In this document: positions 61,312-64,000 of the stretch, piece after piece
Position numbering within the stretch: position 1 is the first letter of the stretch
How the letters are laid out: each line of letters begins with the position of its first letter
DNA from: Stenotrophomonas sp. HITSZ_GD
GTDB taxonomy: Bacteria > Pseudomonadota > Gammaproteobacteria > Xanthomonadales > Xanthomonadaceae
Direction: 5' to 3'
Assembly (NCBI RefSeq): GCF_029543105.1
Contig: NZ_JARQXB010000008.1
Coordinates: 62,001 to 126,000, forward strand
Length of the DNA stretch: 64,000 nt
Notes under the pieces: model-generated
What the model saw: only the letters and a program-made list of their open reading frames with translations
Told to the model about the DNA's origin: nothing
The model's database searches: none
Translations under genes and position numbers: made by a program

Positions 61312-62406
61312 ATGAGCGAATTCACCGCCCTGGACCACCTGCACATGGCGCAGGCCCTGCGCCTGGCCGAACGCGGTGCGTGGACCACGCGCCCGAACCC
61401 GATGGTGGGCTGCGTGATCGCCCACGGGCAGGAAATCGTCGGCGAGGGCTGGCACCAGCGTGCCGGCGGGCCGCATGCCGAGGTCTTTGCGTTGCGCCAG
61501 GCCGGTGCGCGCGCACGCGGCGCCACCGCCTACGTCACCCTGGAGCCGTGCGCCCACCACGGCCGCACGCCGCCCTGCGCGCTGGCGCTGATCGAAGCGG
61601 GGGTGGCGCGCGTGGTGGCGGCGATGGCCGATCCCTTCCCGCAGGTCAATGGCGGCGGGTTCGTACTGTTGCGCGAGGCCGGCATCGACGTGCGGCATGG
61701 CCTGATGGCCGCGCAGGCCCGCGAGCTCAACCACGGTTTCCTCTCGCGCATCGAACGCGGCCGGCCGTGGCTGCGGCTGAAGTACGGCATGAGCCTGGAC
61801 GGCCGCACCGCGATGGCCGACGGGGAATCGAAATGGATCACGGGCCCGGCCGCCCGGGCCGACGTGCAGCGCTGGCGCGCCCGCGCCGGGGCAATCCTCA
61901 CCGGCGCGGGCACGGTGGCCGCCGACGACCCTTCGCTCACCGTGCGGCTGGAAGGCGAGGCCGGCGAGTTCCTGCCGCCGCTGCGCGTCGTCCTGGATGC
62001 CCACCTGCGCACGCTGGGCCACGCCAAGGTGCGCGAAGGCCAGGCGCCCACCCTCTACCTGCACGCCGAAGGCGTCGCGCCGCCGACGCTGGCCGATGCC
62101 GAGTTCGCCGCCGTGCCCGCGCACGGTGGGCGGCTGGATCTGGAGGCGGTGCTCTCGCTGCTGGCCGCGCGCGGCATCAACGAAGTCCAGGTGGAAGCCG
62201 GCGCCGGCCTGGGCGGCGCGCTCTGGCGTGCCGGCCGGGTGGACGAACTGCTGCTGTACCAGGCGCCACAGCTGCTGGGCGATACCGCCCGCCCGCTGCT
62301 GGCCGGCCTGGGCATCGCGCGCATGGCCGATGCCGTGCACCTGGACCTGTGCGACGTGCGCCAGGTGGGCGCGGACCTGCGCCTGCTGCTGCGCCCGCGC
62401 GGCTGA
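61312..62406 (+). CDS. ribD: Riboflavin biosynthesis deaminase/reductase
   Basis: This bifunctional enzyme deaminates the pyrimidine from GTP cyclohydrolase II and then reduces the ribose side chain with NADPH. The 364-residue protein has an N-terminal deaminase with zinc ligands His55 (HAEV), Cys80 and Cys89 (PCAHHGRTPPC). The reductase domain has LKYGMSLDGRTAMADGESKWITG and VQVEAGAGLGGALW. It follows nrdR by 19 bp. It is not itself under the FMN riboswitch, which lies downstream before ribE. Confidence 0.96.
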   Translation: MSEFTALDHLHMAQALRLAERGAWTTRPNPMVGCVIAHGQEIVGEGWHQRAGGPHAEVFALRQAGARARGATAYVTLEPCAHHGRTPPCALALIEAGVARVVAAMADPFPQVNGGGFVLLREAGIDVRHGLMAAQARELNHGFLSRIERGRPWLRLKYGMSLDGRTAMADGESKWITGPAARADVQRWRARAGAILTGAGTVAADDPSLTVRLEGEAGEFLPPLRVVLDAHLRTLGHAKVREGQAPTLYLHAEGVAPPTLADAEFAAVPAHGGRLDLEAVLSLLAARGINEVQVEAGAGLGGALWRAGRVDELLLYQAPQLLGDTARPLLAGLGIARMADAVHLDLCDVRQVGADLRLLLRPRG

Positions 62407-62485
62407 GGCCCGAATGCCGGCCCTCAAGCCGGTTGTGGCCAAATGCAGCATTCCGCGCATGCAACCCGGGTCGCGCCGGGGCGTT

Positions 62486-62494
62486 TGCTAGAAT
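62486..62494 (+). promoter_or_regulatory. Extended -10 promoter ahead of the FMN riboswitch
   Basis: TGCTAGAAT is an extended -10 element (TGn-TAGAAT), about 30 bp before the riboswitch. It would start an RNA near 62501 that contains the full aptamer. No good -35 is seen, as is usual for extended -10 promoters. Confidence 0.55.
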
Positions 62495-62523
62495 GCCCGC
62501 GCCGGTTCGCCGGCAACCAATGA

Positions 62524-62669
62524 ACGTCTTCAGGGCGGGGTGCGATTCCCCACCGGCGGTAGGTGCCCACCCGGCACGAGCCCGCGAGCGCTTCCGGCCA
62601 CTGCTGGAAGGTCAGCAGATCCGGTCCGATGCCGGAGCCGACGGTGACAGTCCGGATGAAAGAAGACGG
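62524..62669 (+). ncRNA. FMN riboswitch (RFN element)
   Basis: This region has the conserved RFN blocks in order: CTTCAGGGCGGGGTGC, GATTCCCCACCGGCGGTA, AGCCCGCGAGCG, GGTCAGCAGATCCGGT, GATGCCGGAGCCGACGGT, GACAGTCCGGATGAAAGAAG. The CGTCTT ... AGAAGACG ends form the closing P1 stem. Binding of FMN should lower expression of ribE-ribB. The hairpin region that follows is the likely expression platform. Confidence 0.97.
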
Positions 62670-62673
62670 CCAG

Positions 62674-62727
62674 CGCGCGATCCGCCGGATCGTGCGTGCG
62701 CCTGTTTGCCTTGCGGCGTTTTTCGCT
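62674..62727 (+). promoter_or_regulatory. Likely expression platform of the FMN riboswitch
   Basis: A 10-bp stem (CGCGCGATCC with GGATCGTGCG, one G-U pair, GCC loop) at 62674-62696 is followed by a short CGCC/GGCG hairpin running into TTTTT at 62719-62723. Together they could form a regulated terminator. The AT-poor, T-ended arrangement fits transcription attenuation, but control of translation at the mini-ORF is also possible. Confidence 0.5.
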
Positions 62728-62747
62728 CACTTCATGCGGGAAACGAC

Positions 62748-62801
62748 ATGCACCACGTACAACTTCCTTCCTCGCAGGCCATCGGGCCGGAGGCGCGCTG
62801 A
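62748..62801 (+). CDS. 17-codon leader ORF overlapping the ribE start
   Basis: ATG at 62748, preceded by GGGAA, opens a 17-residue frame ([17 protein letters not shown]). Its TGA overlaps the ribE ATG (TGATG at 62799-62803). It lies after the riboswitch platform. The layout suggests that ribE translation is coupled to this leader. The peptide itself resembles nothing I know. Confidence 0.4.
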   Translation: MHHVQLPSSQAIGPEAR

Positions 62802-63403
62802 TGTTCACCGGCATCATCGAAGGCGTCGGCCGCCTGGCCGAACGCGAGCCGCGCGGCGGCGACGTGCGCTTCAAGTTCGAGATCGGCGACCTGCCGTTCG
62901 ACCACGTCCAGATGGGCGAGAGCATCGCCGTCAACGGCGTCTGCCTGACCGTGATCGCGCACGACGCGCGCAGTTTCCACGCCGATGCGTCCACCGAAAC
63001 CCTCTCGCTCACCACGCTGGGCGAACTGCCGGTGGGCGCGGCGCTGAACCTGGAACGCGCCCTGCGCCCGACCGACCGGCTCGGCGGCCACTTGGTCAGC
63101 GGGCATGTCGATGGCCTGGGCCGTGTGCTGTCCGTGCACGAGGACGCGCGCGCCCAGCGCTGGCGCTTCGCCGCGCCGCCGGCGCTGCTGAAGTACATCG
63201 CCAAGAAAGGTTCGATTTGCGTGGACGGCGTCAGCCTGACCGTCAACGAGGTGGACGGCGAGGGCTTCGAGGTCGCGCTGATCCCGCACACGGTGGCGCA
63301 CACGCGCTTTGCGCACACGCAGGTGGGCGATGCGGTGAACCTGGAGATCGACCTGGTCGCGCGCTACGTCGAACGCCTGCTTGGCGAACGGGGCGCGGCA
63401 TGA
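62801..63403 (+). CDS. ribE: Riboflavin synthase (alpha chain)
   Basis: This trimeric enzyme converts two 6,7-dimethyl-8-ribityllumazine molecules to riboflavin. The 200-residue protein has the two-barrel tandem repeat. Barrel 1 has [25 protein letters not shown] and the Thr-rich [11 protein letters not shown]. Barrel 2 has [32 protein letters not shown] and LIPHTVAHT. It overlaps the upstream mini-ORF stop and, by 4 bp, the ribB start. Expression should be lowered by FMN through the upstream riboswitch. Confidence 0.96.
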   Translation: MFTGIIEGVGRLAEREPRGGDVRFKFEIGDLPFDHVQMGESIAVNGVCLTVIAHDARSFHADASTETLSLTTLGELPVGAALNLERALRPTDRLGGHLVSGHVDGLGRVLSVHEDARAQRWRFAAPPALLKYIAKKGSICVDGVSLTVNEVDGEGFEVALIPHTVAHTRFAHTQVGDAVNLEIDLVARYVERLLGERGAA

Positions 63404-64000
63404 ACTTCGCCACCGTTCCCGAACTGCTGGAAGAAATCCGCGCCGGCCGCATGGTGGTCATCGTCGACGACGAGGATCGCGAGAACGAGGGCGACCTCAT
63501 CATGGCGGCCGAGCTGGTCAAGCCGGCCGACATCAACTTCATGGTCACTCATGGCCGCGGCCTGGTGTGCCTGCCGCTCACCCGCGAGCGCGCCGGCCAG
63601 CTCGGCCTGGCGCCGATGGTGCGCGCCAATACCGCGCAGTTCCAGACCAACTTCACCGTCTCCATCGAGGCGGCCGAGGGCGTGACCACCGGCATCTCGG
63701 CCTACGACCGCGCCCACACCATCCGCACCGCGGTCAAGCCGGATGCGCGCCCGGAAGACCTGCACCAGCCCGGCCACATCTTCCCGCTGATCGCCCAGCC
63801 CGGCGGCGTGCTCACTCGCGCCGGCCACACCGAGGCGGGCGTGGACCTGGCCATGCTGGCCGGCTTGGAGCCGGCCGGCGTGCTGGTGGAGATTCTCAAC
63901 CCCGACGGCAGCATGGCGCGCCGGCCGGAGCTGGAGGTTTTCGCGCGCGAGCACGGCCTGAAGATCGGCTCGATCGCCGACCTGATCGCCTACCGCCTGG
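63400..64000 (+). CDS. ribB: 3,4-dihydroxy-2-butanone 4-phosphate synthase (RibB or RibBA, partial)
   Basis: It starts by an ATGA overlap with ribE and runs to the window end, so 200 codons are visible. The DHBP synthase domain is complete: [17 protein letters not shown] (acidic metal-binding loop), [11 protein letters not shown], a [13 protein letters not shown] loop and [15 protein letters not shown]. The continuing [23 protein letters not shown] is the linker usually seen before a GTP cyclohydrolase II-like second domain. The full protein is therefore probably bifunctional or RibBA-like, but that part is outside the window. Confidence 0.93.
   Translation, partial: MNFATVPELLEEIRAGRMVVIVDDEDRENEGDLIMAAELVKPADINFMVTHGRGLVCLPLTRERAGQLGLAPMVRANTAQFQTNFTVSIEAAEGVTTGISAYDRAHTIRTAVKPDARPEDLHQPGHIFPLIAQPGGVLTRAGHTEAGVDLAMLAGLEPAGVLVEILNPDGSMARRPELEVFAREHGLKIGSIADLIAYRL

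Overview
The window is very GC-rich chromosomal DNA, almost fully packed with genes, from a gammaproteobacterium of the Xanthomonadaceae/Lysobacteraceae (Xanthomonas, Stenotrophomonas, Pseudoxanthomonas, Luteimonas or Lysobacter type). The strongest evidence is a type II secretion cluster in the Xanthomonas-specific order xpsE-F-G-H-I-J-K-L-M-N-D, with no gspC or gspO. It lies beside trimeric adhesins and subtilases. The genus cannot be fixed from the window alone.

Layout. 1-15.9 kb is housekeeping: a partial DUF4124 protein, pssA, a divergent holD-like gene coupled to rimI, the leftward operon pepA-holC-valS, the divergent lptFG pair, an RDD membrane protein, xerD, a DsbC-like thioredoxin and purL. 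15.9-28.7 kb is a surface-protein island of two consecutive [trimeric autotransporter adhesin + S8 subtilase] pairs. The first adhesin is 2232 residues long and contains tandem 1155-bp repeats; the second is a 559-residue version. 28.7-41.1 kb is the eleven-gene Xps type II secretion operon, with two GT2-type glycosyltransferase-like genes coupled to its end. pncB follows.

42.3-53.7 kb is a cellulose operon (bcsD, a bcsP-like gene, bcsA, bcsB, bcsZ, bcsC). It is preceded by a near-consensus sigma-54 promoter, and BcsA carries a c-di-GMP-binding PilZ motif. 53.7-54.9 kb is a mobile mystery protein A/B pair (HTH regulator plus Fic protein) in a locally AT-richer patch with repeated operator-like sites. 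The last 9 kb holds an NCS2 purine permease, ettA, an RcnB-like periplasmic protein, glyA, a small membrane protein, nrdR and the riboflavin genes ribD, FMN riboswitch, ribE and partial ribB.

How the parts may work together. The adhesins (type Vc), the subtilases (probable type II substrates), the Xps machine and cellulose form a surface-attachment and secretion block. Both subtilases sit just upstream of the transporter that probably exports them, and each follows an adhesin it could process. Two further themes recur. Several genes have a TANNNT-type -10 box 6-7 bp before the start codon, suggesting leaderless mRNAs. Most operon joints are ATGA or TGATG overlaps, including two 17-codon mini-ORFs that bridge genes. 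I saw no tRNA, rRNA, CRISPR array or complete insertion sequence.
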